Assembly: GCF_026151205.1 (NCBI RefSeq)
Contig: NC_087074.1
Location: 12,879,182 to 12,939,181, forward strand
DNA: 60,000 bases
Reading direction: 5' to 3'
Source of the DNA: Bolinopsis microptera
Taxonomy: Eukaryota; Ctenophora; Tentaculata; Lobata; Bolinopsidae
Shown here: one piece after another, positions 34,931-46,645 of the stretch
Layout of the letters: each line of letters starts with the position of its first letter
Position numbering within the stretch: the stretch's first letter is position 1
Position numbers and translations under genes: made by a program
Notes under the pieces: generated by a model
Told to the model about the DNA's origin: nothing
Database searches by the model: none
The model's input: the letters and a program-made list of their open reading frames with translations, nothing else

Positions 34931-37101
34931 ATTTATATATTTATCAATCAACAAAAATGTGGAACGACTGTCGAAAAATTGACAGTTTGATAAGCTTTAC
35001 TAAGTCAACGAACTTAGTTAAAGTAACACTGGAAAGTGAGCTACTCAAGATACAGTCCAGGTACGAAGAATTAGAATGGACAGAATTAAACTTCGATAAG
35101 AATGAGCTTGTATTTTAAAACAGAGTCCTTTGACTTTATTACTTTGAAATTGAAGAATCGTCTGGCCATAACTCATTTCGTTCGCATTATAGATTCACAT
35201 TCACTTTCATTTTCACTATCACGCACAGTACAGGGTCATACCTCAATACCAAATTATTATAGGGCACAAGAACGAATTTGTTTACAATTATCAAAATTTG
35301 TTGAGCCCAGCAGCTTACTTCCTTTCCTCTTTTCCCCCGTCGTCTGGAGCGTGTGATTTTTGTTGATATCCGAGCTCTTATTTTTATCTTTTGGTTAACT
35401 TTCTGTGATTGGACTCGGTATTTTCGTCCCGGCCGAGTGGGACGATGCTTGCTCGCCAGTTAAGCTATACTGTAGATGACACTAATTTCTACAAACCACA
35501 AAATATTAAATATAAAATGTGTCCAGTATGGCGCAAATGCATAATTTGATAATTTCTTGACGCCGTCGTCGGGGTGAGAGTTATCTGAACCAACTGCATG
35601 CCCCTACGATTGCGTCACCACTGGTGAGCAAGCATTTGTTTGTTGTTTAGTTGTGTTGAAAGGGAACATTACTTGATTAATTCATCCATTCGGATTTTAA
35701 TAACGATGAGCTATGATATACCGTTCATCTTAGACTATTGGATCAATCTTATTATATGATTAGATTTTATAAACGAACTTGGCACACAAAAGATTATAAT
35801 GCGGAGGTTGGCTGGCTCTTCTATAATAAATACGACACTTCAATTTACAGAATGCTTGCTAGAGATAAGACAAAATATTATCAGACTATACATGCAGCAT
35901 GAGTAACTGGTGGATAAGCCTTCGGTAAAAACGGATCCGGAAAAGTCAATGCGGCACTCGGGTCCTTGGTATTGTCGTCGGTATATTGTCAATTATCTGC
36001 GTTCTGCTTTCGTAGTTTAAACAATAGTGAGTTCTAAATATACAGCTTTAAACAGATTAAGTATGAATGAATGAAATACCTGACAATCCGCACTCTTATA
36101 ATCCAAAAGCATGAGTAACTCGTAGTGATGTATGATTTCTAGAAACTTTAAATTAATTTTGGCGCTCACAGGTCCTCGTGAATATGTGATCGCCGCATAA
36201 GGTTCTGTAAATGTGCAGGGCACCTTCAAGCTTAAATTATTCACCTTACTGAGGCAGTCAACCAACGCGCGGCTTTATTTTTATGATATGATATGTTTTG
36301 ATTGTTATTAATAAATACCAAAATTTAAATTTGTTTTCCTAAAATTTGTTTTCCTAAATGACTTTCATTTTTGGAATGTTTCGAAAGAAGTTTTAACAAG
36401 AATTGAAGGTACCAGTTATATCAGTAATAAGGAAAAACACAATGATTATCTGTGGTTTCATCCTTATGTAGCAAAGAAACGTTTTATAAATCTTAACTCC
36501 ACTGGGAAGTATGAATAAATTAATTTTTTTAATGTTTTTTTTATTCATGATTAATATTTTATAAATTATTACTTTTAAATTTGATGGAGAAATAGTTACT
36601 GTATATTTTTCCATGTAGTGCAATGATATTTTGTCATTTGTAGACATTAGTAATGATATTATGTCATAATTTTTACTTTACTTTACTTTAGTATTCATAA
36701 ACAGATTGAAGCTGCGCTTCAAGATCACTGCATTTTGCAAGTCATTCACAGGAGGGGCAAAGTGCAAAGAAACTGCTGCATAATTGAATTACATATAATC
36801 GTATATATGCAGAGCTTGGCTTACAAAATGCAGCAATTTCATTGGACCAGAGTCGAGAGCAACTGTGTCATGAGTGTAATTGCTTGTGGCGACGTTTGAC
36901 TACAAATGGCAGCGTTTGATCCTGGTTTCAGCCCACACTGTGAGTGCGCTACTATAATATACTTCGAAGCACGTTCCCAAAAAAAGTCAAAACGTTTAAT
37001 ACACTAAAATTATGATATTTGAAAAACAAATTATTTCAAAAATTACAAAAATGTATGCAATATGCAAGAGCAAAGAGGGTTGGGGATCCTTGTGTTCTTG
37101 G
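34931..37101. other. intergenic, nothing clear
   Basis: AT-rich with a few short open frames on both strands, none with domain content. A TTTAC short repeat sits at 36672-36691. Confidence 0.4.
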
Positions 37102-37199
37102 TTACCTGGGGACCTCAGGCTATCATGTTTATAAACATGTTTATAAACATCCGCCGAATAGAGATAAGGCGGAATGACAGGCTGAGCGCGGCCCAGTAA
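37102..37199. mobile_element. TTAC-end MITE, copy 4
   Basis: 98 bp with the same ends as copy 3, flanked on both sides by GTTCTTGG (perfect 8-bp duplication). It has an internal duplication of ATGTTTATAAAC. Confidence 0.95.
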
Positions 37200-37305
37200 G
37201 TTCTTGGCGGATGTTACTCGTCTAAATTTCTTCAAAGTATAAGTAGCCTAGCCCCGCCCAAGTCAAGTGCTACGGAGTAGCGCGCTGAGCTAGGCCATTA
37301 ACAAT

Positions 37306-37458
37306 GGACAATTTTGTCATACGTTCCTCCCCTGTATCGTAGAAACTCACTATATTGAAGCGACAGTGGGGGTCACCACGTGATACAAGGACAATTGTGG
37401 TTGAGCTGGAAAATTGTTAAAGGTCGAAATAAGATTAAATTGTCATACGTTGTATAGC
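37306..37458. mobile_element. MITE related to the 55.5-kb element
   Basis: Contains TTTGTCATACGTT near both ends and the block CACTATATTGAAGCGACAGTG followed by GGGGGTCACCA, which matches the element at 55520-55681. Boundaries are uncertain. Confidence 0.55.
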
Positions 37459-37590
37459 CGTTTTGCAAACAATAACAAACCAAAAGGGAACTCAGTCAGT
37501 TCCCTTCATAATAAAGCGCCGCGCCATACGTGATTGTACTGAATATTTGTGTGCTGCTAATATGAATTGTTTGCGGAGGGTTGCTATAAC

Positions 37591-37662
37591 TTACTGGGCC
37601 GCGCTCAGCCTGTCATTCCGCCTAATCTCTAATGAACATGATAGCCTGAGGTCCCCAGGTAA
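37591..37662. mobile_element. TTAC-end MITE, copy 5
   Basis: 72 bp, the shortest copy, TTACTGGGCCGCGCTCAGCC ... GAGGTCCCCAGGTAA, flanked on both sides by GCTATAAC (perfect 8-bp duplication). Opposite in orientation to copies 3 and 4. Confidence 0.95.
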
Positions 37663-38065
37663 GCTATAACCTTTTTAACTATGAAAGTATGTGGCCATTT
37701 ATAGATCTATTTTATTTGTGTAGTGTTGCTAAGCTTTTAAGATATGAAATTATTTGGCCACATAAAGATCTATTTTAAAATGCTTGCGGTGTAAACGGAA
37801 TGAATGTCACATTGCTTTTTAAGTTAACAATAACAGTTAATTTGTCTGCACTCATTACATGTGTGATGACCATTATGTGTCTGCCTTGTCAGTTGTCATT
37901 AAGTTTTGCGTCGTAACTCGTGACCCTCTTCATCATTTCATTTAATAACTTCTGCAACTTCGGCCCTGCTTTAATAAATTGATACTGGTAATTTCGTTTG
38001 TCGAAAGTTTGGCATTCTCACCCTCGTTTTGGCTTAAACTGTAATTTAAAAGTATTATTTTCAGG

Positions 38066-38843
38066 AATTAATTTAAAGGCACCGTTCCGACTGGACCTGT
38101 TTCTCATCTTTACTGGCTACAGTGTCAGCTGTTGTATTACACTTACACTCCTCTATACACCCCTTATTTGTCTTAAACTTCTCCCGCATTTAAAACTCAT
38201 GGAGACAGCCCTAAGTAGAACATACGTTCGTGATTTCAGCAATTAATTTAAAGGCACCGTTCCGACTGGACCTGTTTTTATTACTATAAATGTAACTCTA
38301 TGTAATATTTTTTGTTTACACTTGGTTTCGCTGTCATCTACCCGTACAATTAACGATTAATCCAAATATGGGCATGTCGTCCAGTGTCCACTATGTCTGT
38401 ACTTCAGTTATTTTGTCCTCATCTTTACTGGCTGCAGTGTAAGCTGTTGTATTACACTTACACTCCTCTATAAACGAATTGGTCTTATTTGTCAAGTTTC
38501 CGACTCTTTCGCCCTAATTTTATTTGGAACTTCGTTCTTCTTAAAACTTCTCCCGCATTTTAAACTCTGGTTACCATATCCTGGAGACAGCCTTAAGTAG
38601 AACATACGTTCGTGATTTCAGGAATTAATTTAAAGGCACCGTTCCGACTGGACCTGTTTTTATTACTATGAATGTAACTCTATGAAATACTTTTTGTTTA
38701 CACTTGGTTTTGCTGTCATCTACCCGTACAATGTCCACTATGTCTGTACTTCAGTTATTTTGTCCTCATCTTTACTGGCTGCAGTGTCAGCTGTTGTATT
38801 ACACTTACACTCCTCTATACACCCCTAATTTGTCTTAAACTTC
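38066..38843 (+). repeat. tandem array, left part (units 1-3)
   Basis: Units begin with AATTAATTTAAAGGCACCGT at 38066, 38241 and 38623. They differ in length (175, 382 and about 291 bp) through internal additions but share the blocks CCGACTGGACCTGTTT, ACTGGCTGCAGTGT and ACATACGTTCGTGATTTCAG. The third unit is cut by the foldback element. The array resumes at 42074. Confidence 0.9.
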
Positions 38844-41800
38844 GGCACTATCCGTCGCGGAGTAGAGTCCGCGGCGGAGCCGCCGGACTCCGAGCGGACT
38901 CCGGCGGTGCTCCGCCAAAATGTATTTACACTGGACTCGAGTACATTTTGGCGGACTCCGAGCGGAGCCGAGCGGACTCCGAGCGGACTTTAAAGTCCGC
39001 CGCGGACTCCGAGCGGCTCCGCGGCGGCTCGGCGGAGTGTTCGCCGCAGACAAAGCCACTAGGCGCACTCCGGTCCGCCGCGGACTCCGGCGGAGTGCTT
39101 GGCGGACTCTGCCGGACCTCTCCGCCAGACTTGAATCCGGCGGAGTCCGGCGGAGCTTGGCAGAGTCCGCCAGCTCGGCGGACTCCGCTCGGAGTCCGCC
39201 GGACTCCAACAGAGTCCACTGACTTCCGACCTCCGACTTCCGACCCTCGGCTAAATTTGTCACGTGACCTACAACATAGCATTTTGCAATATTGTGGTCA
39301 GATGAAAAGGTCGCTAGTGATAAACCTTAACCATTACCCTCACAATGTCAATAGTGTACAACTCTAGTCCTAACTTTGACCCTATAATGTATAAACGTTG
39401 ACCCTAACCCTCCACCAAACCGTCAGCAGCGAAATATCAATGTCATTGACTGGTCACGTGACCAAAACAATTTTTGTCATATTATCTCATATAGGGAAGC
39501 GTTTTTAGTTTTACCCTACACGTTGCATGTGGCGTCATTCGGCCGGATCCTAGCAAGCAAAAATACGTCGACCATCACAGGACGACGCCAGCCAGCACTC
39601 TCTACGCTCTTCGAGCTCCGATCGTCCTGTGACGAAGTAAGGACGAAGCCTGAGGTCCTCAGGTAACATCGACCACCGATTGAAAATTCAGAGATTTTTT
39701 GACATAAAGGTCAAATGTAAAACTAAAATCTTGATGTTAATTGATTGACGACGTCAATTTTTGAGCACAGCGCGAGCGCATGCGGAAAAGGACCGCGTAG
39801 CTAGTCAAGATGTTGATAAATATTTGGCTTGTGGCGCGATGTGTTGCTCTAAGTCTAACTATAGCCCTCTCGCTTGCAGTAGCGCGCGACCGCCGGAGGC
39901 GGAAATGACCTGGTTAGCTAGGTAAACGCGATGTGCCTTGTAAGATGAAATCCTACTAGCTGACGCCACTCGCAGCTGTGCTGCTCGCTGTACGTCAGCA
40001 ATCGAAATTTATACGCGTATCACCCGTTAAGATGTGCCACCCGACGTGCCACACAATTTTTCTCGTTGCTCGTCGCACGTCGACGAACAACGAAGCTCGT
40101 TTGTCGTTGCGACGCGCAATGACAAATGAGCTGCCAGGCTAAGACATCGTCCTGGTCCAACAAATTTTGGCGATCGATTTTCTCCAAAAAATTAATGAGG
40201 GCGCCGACTTCCACTCTGGCTAGGTTTCTTGTTACCCAGCGCGCGTTCCTTAATGGGATGAGGTAAAATTAGGTAAAAAGAATCCACTGACTTGGCCAGA
40301 GTGCTTTCATAAAACTCTATTACTAGCTTGGCGTTGTAGGATTATATACTTTAATTTCGGATTGAGTGAAGCGAGTGATACACATTACTTTGATTAAACT
40401 CATGCTGATCACAATACAGTACAGGGAAGTGGGTAACACGGCTTGCAGTCGCAGCTGCAGCTCCTCGCTGACGGTAATATTTCAATGAACAAGAATTAAG
40501 AAAAAGAGAATTTAAGAAAAAGAGAATTTTATTTGCCACAGAATAATCGATACATATAATATACTTCAAAAACTTCAAAATATATTGTAACATGTAAGTT
40601 CATCTATCGTTCATAAGATGGGGTACTCTCAATAATCAAGTACATGAGTACCCGACCCGCCGCGCTGGGTAACAAGAAACCTAGCCAAAGTGGAAGTCGG
40701 CGCCCTCATTAAATTTTTGGAGAAAATCGCTCGCCAAAATTTGTTGGACCAGGACGATGTCCTAGCCTGGCAGCTCATTGCGCGTCGCAACGAGCTTCGT
40801 TGTTCGTCGACGTGCGACGAGCAACGAAAAAAATTGTGTGGCGCGTCGGGTGGCACATCTTAACGGGTGATACGCGTATAAATTTCGATCGCTGACGTAC
40901 AGCGAGCAGCACAGCTGCGAGTGGCGTCAGCTAGTAGGATTTCATCCTACAAGGCTCATCGCGTTTACCTAGCTAACCAGGTCATTTCCGCCTCCGGCGG
41001 TCGCGCGCTACTGCAAGCGAGAGGGCTATAGTTAGACTTAGAGCAACACATCGCGCCACAAGCCAAATATTTATCAACATCTTGACTAGCTACGCGGTCC
41101 TTTTCCGCATGCGCTCGCGCTGTGCTCAAAAATTGACGTCGTCAATCAATTAACATCAAGATTTTAGTTTTACATTTGACCTTTATGTCAAAAAATCTCT
41201 GAATTTTCAATCGGTGGTCGATGTTACCTGAGGACCTCAGGATTCGTCCTTACTTCGTCACAGGACGATCGGAGCTCGAAGAGCGTAGAGAGTGCTGGCT
41301 GGCGTCGTCCTGTGATGGTCGACGTATTTTTGCTTGCTGGGATCCGGCCGAATGACGCCACATGCAACGTGTAGGGTAAAACTAAAAACGCTTCCCTATA
41401 TGAGATAATATGACAAAAATTGTTTTGGTCACGTGACCAGTCAATGACATTGATATTTCGCTGCTGACGGTTTGGTGGAGGGTTAGGGTCAACGTTTATA
41501 CATTATAGGGTCAAAGTTAGGACTAGAGTTGTACACTATTGACATTGTGAGGGTAATGGTTAAGGTTTATCACTAGCGACCTTTTCATCTGACCAAAATA
41601 TTGCAAAATGCTATGTTGTATGTCGCGTGACAAATTTAGCCGAGGGTCGGAAGTCGGAGGTCGGAAGTCAGTGGACTCTGTTGGAGTCCGGCGGACTCCG
41701 AGCGGAGTCCGCCGAGCTGGCGGACTCCGCCGGACTCCGCCGGATTCAAGTCTGGCGGAGAGGTCCGGCGGAGTCCGCCAAGCACTCCGCCGGAGTCCGC

Positions 41801-42073
41801 GGCGGACCGGATTCCGCCTAGTGGCTTAGTCCGCGGCGGACACTCCGCCGAGCCGCCGCGGAGCCGCTCGGATGTCGGAGTCCGCGGCGGACTTTAAAGT
41901 CTGCTCGGAGTCCGCTCGGCTCCGCTCGGAGTCCGCCAAAATGTACTCGAGTCCAGTGTAAATACATTTTGGCGGAGCACCGCCGGAGTCCGCTCGGAGT
42001 CCGGCGGCTCCGCCGGAGTCCGCTCGGAGTCCGGCGGCTCCGCCGCGGACTCTACTCCGCGACGGATAGTGCC
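38844..42073. mobile_element. foldback element with 1.4-kb inverted arms
   Basis: The 3230-bp element starts GGCACTATCCGTCGCGGAGT and ends with the reverse complement. The arms are 38844-40243 and 40661-42073, with a 417-bp spacer. Both flanks are TAAACTTC (8-bp target duplication at 38836-38843 and 42074-42081). The outer 400 bp of each arm is a GC-rich, degenerate repetition of TCCGCC/GGCGGA and CTCCGAGCGGA blocks. The inner part contains CACAGGACGA...TCGTCCTGTG and a stretch with GCCTGAGGTCCTCAGGTAAC, similar to the MITE end. No transposase is visible in arms or spacer. Open frames in the GC-rich ends are artefacts of composition. It resembles Foldback/Galileo-type elements in structure, but the family is not assigned. 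Confidence 0.93.
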
Positions 42074-42647
42074 TAAACTTCTCCCGAATTTTAAACTCTG
42101 GTTACCATCATGGAGACAGCCTTAAGTAGAACATACGTTCGTGATTTCAGCAATTAATTTAAAGGCACCGTTCCGACTGGACCTGTTTCTCATCTTTACT
42201 GGCTGCAGTGTCAGCTGTTGTATTACACTTACACTCCTCTATACACCCCTTATTTGTCTTAAACTTCTCCCGCATTTTAAACTCTGGTTACCATCATGGA
42301 GACAGCCTTAAGTAGAACATACGTTCGTGATTTCAGCAATTAATTTAAAGGCACCGTTCCGACTGGACCTGTAACTCTATTACTATAAATATAACTCTAT
42401 GTAATATTTATTGTTTACACTTAGTTTTGCTGTCATCTACCCGTACAATTAACGATTAATCCAAATATGGGCATGTCGTCCAGTGTCCACTATGTCTGTA
42501 CTTCAGTTATTTGTCCTCATCTTTACTGGCTGCAGTGTAAGCTGTTGTATTACACTTACACTCCTCTATAAACGAATTGGTCTTATTTGTCAAGTTTCCG
42601 ACTCTTTCGCCCCAATTTTATTTGGAACTTCTGTTCCAAATAAAATT
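42074..42647 (+). repeat. tandem array, right part (rest of unit 3, units 4-5) and terminal hairpin
   Basis: The array resumes after the duplicated TAAACTTC. Units 4 and 5 start at 42152 and 42338. Unit 5 ends in a perfect hairpin (15-bp arms, AATTTTATTTGGAAC at 42614-42628 and its complement at 42633-42647). Confidence 0.9.
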
Positions 42648-43535
42648 ATTATAGTGCCAAGTCAACACTGTTGACGTGACTATTATATTAATAAATTAAT
42701 CGACTCTAGAGATTTTGCTTTTATATTTGAAACAACTACCGTCCACGAAGGATTATATTTATTGCTATTTTATTTTATACTTACCAGAATCTGATTTCTC
42801 TATTAGATGTGTTGAAGTCAAAGATAATACTGGATTTTTGTTCGACTTTATACTTTTCTGCTGAAGCTCCATAACGGTCAACACGTATAATACCTCTCTG
42901 GGAACCTATTTGTGCATTCATGAAGGATGAAACCCGAAGGTGAGTTATGGACTTATTCTAAATTCTAATATTCTCATAATATCTAACTGCTTCCCTACTT
43001 ACCCCTAACTTGAGTGCTTGTGAACCACATCAAAACCCTGATTTATCATACACCACGATTAATCGCACAAGTTGTCTTTCCCTCAAACTGCAAACTGAGC
43101 AGTAAATCGTGGTGTTACTGTACATGGTTTGCCTGGTGAATACCATGATTACAATATTAAGTTTATGATAACAATTCTTCTAACCCTTAACACATTACGC
43201 CCACTTTGCAGTTGACGAACAGAGAAAAAGTCATATCTTGGGATATGGACCGATACATCAGTTGATCTTTGAATAAGAGGTGAGAATTAATTTTAAATAT
43301 ATCGATTTTGTAGGGTTTAATTTTATTATGAGGTCCTATTATGCATCATATAATGGGTTCGGAATGATACTATCATGCCCACACAAGTCAACATATCAGA
43401 ACAAGTCAAGTTACACGGCCACAAAGATTTTCCAATCAGACAATGTACCAGTCCTGCTTGAGTTGATCGGATCTATATAATATATCAGATTTGTCCTAGT
43501 TTGCCGGTCAACTGCTGTCAGAATCAAGTTTCATG
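42648..43535. other. intergenic, nothing clear
   Basis: No supported exon or repeat. A 22-base C run follows at about 43537-43556. Confidence 0.4.
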
Positions 43536-43560
43536 ACCCCCCCCCCCCCCCCCCCCTCGC

Positions 43561-43866
43561 ACAGACAAATACTACTGATAAACATCCTGACTCATATACT
43601 GATGTAATCTAGCAGTTTGGCTAGAACTATGCCAACAATAATTGATAGGTGAACTGTGCTGAAACCGTGCCAGATTATCTGGCATTACTAAAATATTGCT
43701 TGTGATTGTTAATCAGTCACCCGTCTAATTGTAGATGATGGTTATCACTGTAATAGTCCGAAGGTCGCAAACTTGCTCTGTTCCTCAACCCATATCGTGG
43801 TTCTGGTTCCGGTATCTCTTGATCACTTGATGGTTCTGTTCTCCAGCATCCAGCTGATCTGTGCCT
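43561..43866 (-). pseudogene. LTR-retrotransposon 3' fragment, copy 1
   Basis: About 306 bp that recurs at 45359-45692, with a 33-bp gap relative to that copy. On the minus strand the second copy encodes PEPEPRYGLRNRASLRPPDY before a stop, the kind of basic tail found at the end of retrotransposon pol polyproteins. In this copy the frame is more damaged. It follows a C run directly. Confidence 0.5.
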
Positions 43867-43910
43867 TTATCACTATAGTCTCACGATGCAAACGTTGAGT
43901 TTTTACTTTC

Positions 43911-44043
43911 CTGTTCTTCTAAAAATCCGCTCCATCGATCACTTTCTACTTTGATTATTTAATTCCGTTAGAGGAGTACTCCTTATTGATATGCAGTAGC
44001 TGATAGACTCGCAGTCCCTAGCCGTGTACTTGTCCGAGCAATT
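43911..44043. repeat. dispersed repeat shared with 47906-48007
   Basis: The blocks CCGCTCCATCGATCACTTTC, CCGTTAGAGGAGTACTC and CGCAGTCCCTAGCCGTGTAC occur in the same order at 47906-48007, where a segment of about 30 bp is missing. It follows the LTR fragment and is probably its outer part. Confidence 0.7.
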
Positions 44044-44275
44044 AAAATCAATTAGGGCTTGTGCTGATAGGAGAATAATGATAGTGGGGAATGTGGCAGT
44101 GTAAATATGAACCTGGAATTTAGGATGTGTGGCTCATCCATTAATATTATTATTAGTTGCCGCTAGTCTGTGCCCAGTTTGTTCTGGCTTTTTTGTGTAC
44201 AAGTATTATATACATATCATAGTTTATTTTTGTAATATCATATAATATATAGTACGTAATAATAACCATATCACT

Positions 44276-44346
44276 AATAACTAATTAACTAATTAACTAA
44301 TCAACTAATTAAATAATTAACTAATTAACTAATTCACTAAACTAAT
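44276..44346. repeat. microsatellite (AACTAATT)n
   Basis: About eight units of AACTAATT with minor variation. Confidence 0.85.
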
Positions 44347-44579
44347 AGGGGGGCAGTAATATGACCGTTATATCCAGTAACTGTCAAACCCGTTGTTATC
44401 TTCTTAGTCCTGGAATATTATGTAATAGGAAACTGGGCCACGTGTCATTGTCATTTTCACTCTGCAGGTTCAAGAGCATGCGTTTTGTAGCCGATTTAAA
44501 AAGGTTTATGGAAAAAAGTTTGGGTAGGGCCGGGTGCTTACATTTGCATTTACAGCATAAATTGAGAGTAAAGGTTCTT

Positions 44580-45355
44580 TAAAGAACAAGCGAAAATCTG
44601 AAATATGTGGTGTTGCACTCGGCTAACCAGGAAGCTGCAGTCACGTGATCTGAGTTTGCAGAGGGTGCATTTTCTGGGATGGTCATACGGATTTGTTGAG
44701 TGACTGAGCTACGGAAGTGTTTGTTTCGGTGCATGAGAATTAGTGTGTTTTTTACAATAACACTGTGCACGGTGAGCATACCATTGTCATTGAAAAATTG
44801 TTTAGTGTGCTCTGGCAGTCGACCGTCTTTGTAAAAGTAATTAATGTAACCTGGCATTACTGCAGATGCAGATTGCAGCCTGATACCCTGTTTTTGTCGT
44901 GAGAAGAGTGATTCAGTATGATTTTTTGCTGCAAACCCCCATATAATTGAACAGAAGTTTAAATGCGATTGAACAAAACTTTGATATAAATGTCAATATG
45001 TTCATTATATGCAAGCCTCTTGATTTATAACTGTAGCCTTATTTGAATCGGTAGGTGATATAATTCCTACAGTAGGTGACATAATTCCATCATTTTTTCT
45101 AACAGCTGCGATATGCTTAGACCATGTTAATTTATCATCCATTATAACGCCAAGAAACCGTGCTTCCCTTTTACGATCTAATTGTGTGTCTGCAATATGA
45201 ATATTTGGAGTATTGTCAGTATTTCTAACACCGAAAAGCATATAGCAGGTCTTTTTTAGATTAAGTGAAAGTCCATCACAGTCAACCCAGCGTACAAACT
45301 CGTGGGAGAATTGGTTGAATTTTGTATCGTGTGCATTTTTACCTTTTATTAGATG
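44580..45355 (-). pseudogene. LINE reverse-transcriptase C-terminal half
   Basis: On the minus strand the frames read LSLNLKKTCYMLFG, then ARFLGVIMDDKLTWSKHI, then QSHLNFCSIIWG, then LILMHRNKHFRSSV. These are, in order, the late reverse-transcriptase motifs and thumb of non-LTR retrotransposons. Frames change around 45000-45060, where a short duplication (VGIISPT after DGIMSPT) lies. No endonuclease domain or catalytic YADD remains. It sits between the two LTR-fragment copies. Confidence 0.75.
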
Positions 45356-45358
45356 TTT

Positions 45359-45692
45359 AAAGACAAATACTACTGATAAACATCCTGACTCATATACTGA
45401 TGTAATCTAGCAGCGTGGCTAGAACTATGCCAACAATAATTGATAGGTGAACTGTGCTCGGTTGGGCCTGGGTAACACTAAATCCCAGTCTTGAAACCGT
45501 GCCAGATTATCTGACATTACTAAAATATTGCTCGTGATTGTTAATCACCCGTCTAATTGTAGATGATGGTTATCACTGTAATAGTCTGGAGGTCGCAAAC
45601 TTGCTCTGTTCCTCAACCCATATCGTGGTTCTGGTTCCGGTATCTCTTGATCACTTGATGGTTCTGTTCTCCAGCATCCAGCTGATCTGTGC
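45359..45692 (-). pseudogene. LTR-retrotransposon 3' fragment, copy 2
   Basis: Second copy of the sequence at 43561-43866. The minus frame contains PEPEPRYGLRNRASLRPPDY and ends with LQLDG-stop. It is cut at 45692 by a CAGTAATCG-ended element, since the uncut copy continues into ttatcactatag. Confidence 0.6.
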
Positions 45693-45850
45693 CCAGTAAT
45701 CGACCGGGATTCCCAGTACCGGGAATCCCGGTACCGGGATTGGCAATTATGAGCTATCCCGGTCCCGGTCAAATGCTGATTTATGATCTCGGTCCCGGTC
45801 CCGGTTAATTCAGGATTCTTGGTCCCGGTCAATCACTCAAATTTGCCGGG
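45693..45850. mobile_element. CCCGG-rich hAT-like end, copy 2
   Basis: Begins CAGTAATCGACCGGGATTCC and continues as alternating CCCGGT and ACCGGG palindromes. The CAGT terminus and its insertion into a known repeat mark a transposon end. Assignment to hAT rests only on the CA terminus. Confidence 0.6.
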
Positions 45851-46010
45851 ATTTTGGCCTGGATCTTTTACATAATTTCATTCACTGTGATTTTAAGTTT
45901 TTCCTTTCATTCATTTTGAATTTCATCTTTAAACATCCTCTGAGCCAAATAAAACAATGTTTAAAATTGCTAAACAAGTTTGAGTAATAAATTATGATCA
46001 TGAATTAACC

Positions 46011-46141
46011 AGTAATCGGCCGGAATTCCCGGTACCGGGAATCCCGGTACCGAGATTGGCAATTTTGAGCTATCCCGGTCCCGGTCCCGGTCAAGTCACA
46101 TTTTTCATCCCGGTCCTGGTCCCGGTCAAATTATGCGGATC
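46011..46141. mobile_element. CCCGG-rich hAT-like end, copy 3
   Basis: Begins CAGTAATCGGCCGGAATTCC, the same terminus as copy 2 with two differences, in the same orientation 318 bp later. Confidence 0.6.
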
Positions 46142-46645
46142 CCCCAGACAACCATAACACGAGGTTAACGAAAATATGGAATATAATAACCCCTAACTTA
46201 AAAATATTTGATTATTCTGTTAGTATTTCTTGCCTGAAATCCACTTGCCAACCAGCATTGTCATGCCGTGCCAACCAGCATTGCTGCATTGTCATGCCGT
46301 GTATGACTGGACAAATACAGATTTTGATATTATTAACCTTAAAATTTCGTAGGCTCCTGTAGGGATTCCACCTGACCTCCAAAATTTCATGACCAAATCG
46401 ACTTACTCTGCCAGCTAAGCGTATTCCAGTTGAATGTGATGTGTGAGTGAGTAAGTGTAGTGTAAAGAGATCCTATTTTTGTATCCAATTTGAATTCTAA
46501 TAAAGACCCTAAGCATTATGATCAAATTTTTAGTACAATAGTTATATCAGGGTTGACATCTATGATTAATATTATAACCCAACATTCATTTTTTTCTCCC
46601 CTAAATTTAAACCCCCGGCCCCCAATTAAGACATTTAGCCATGAT

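Noticed and set aside
38835-39367. Four overlapping open frames of 100-142 codons on both strands, and their mirror at 41608-41829
   Set aside because: They lie in the GC-rich repetitive ends of the foldback element, are open on several frames at once and encode only Arg/Ser/Ala/Gly-rich repeats.
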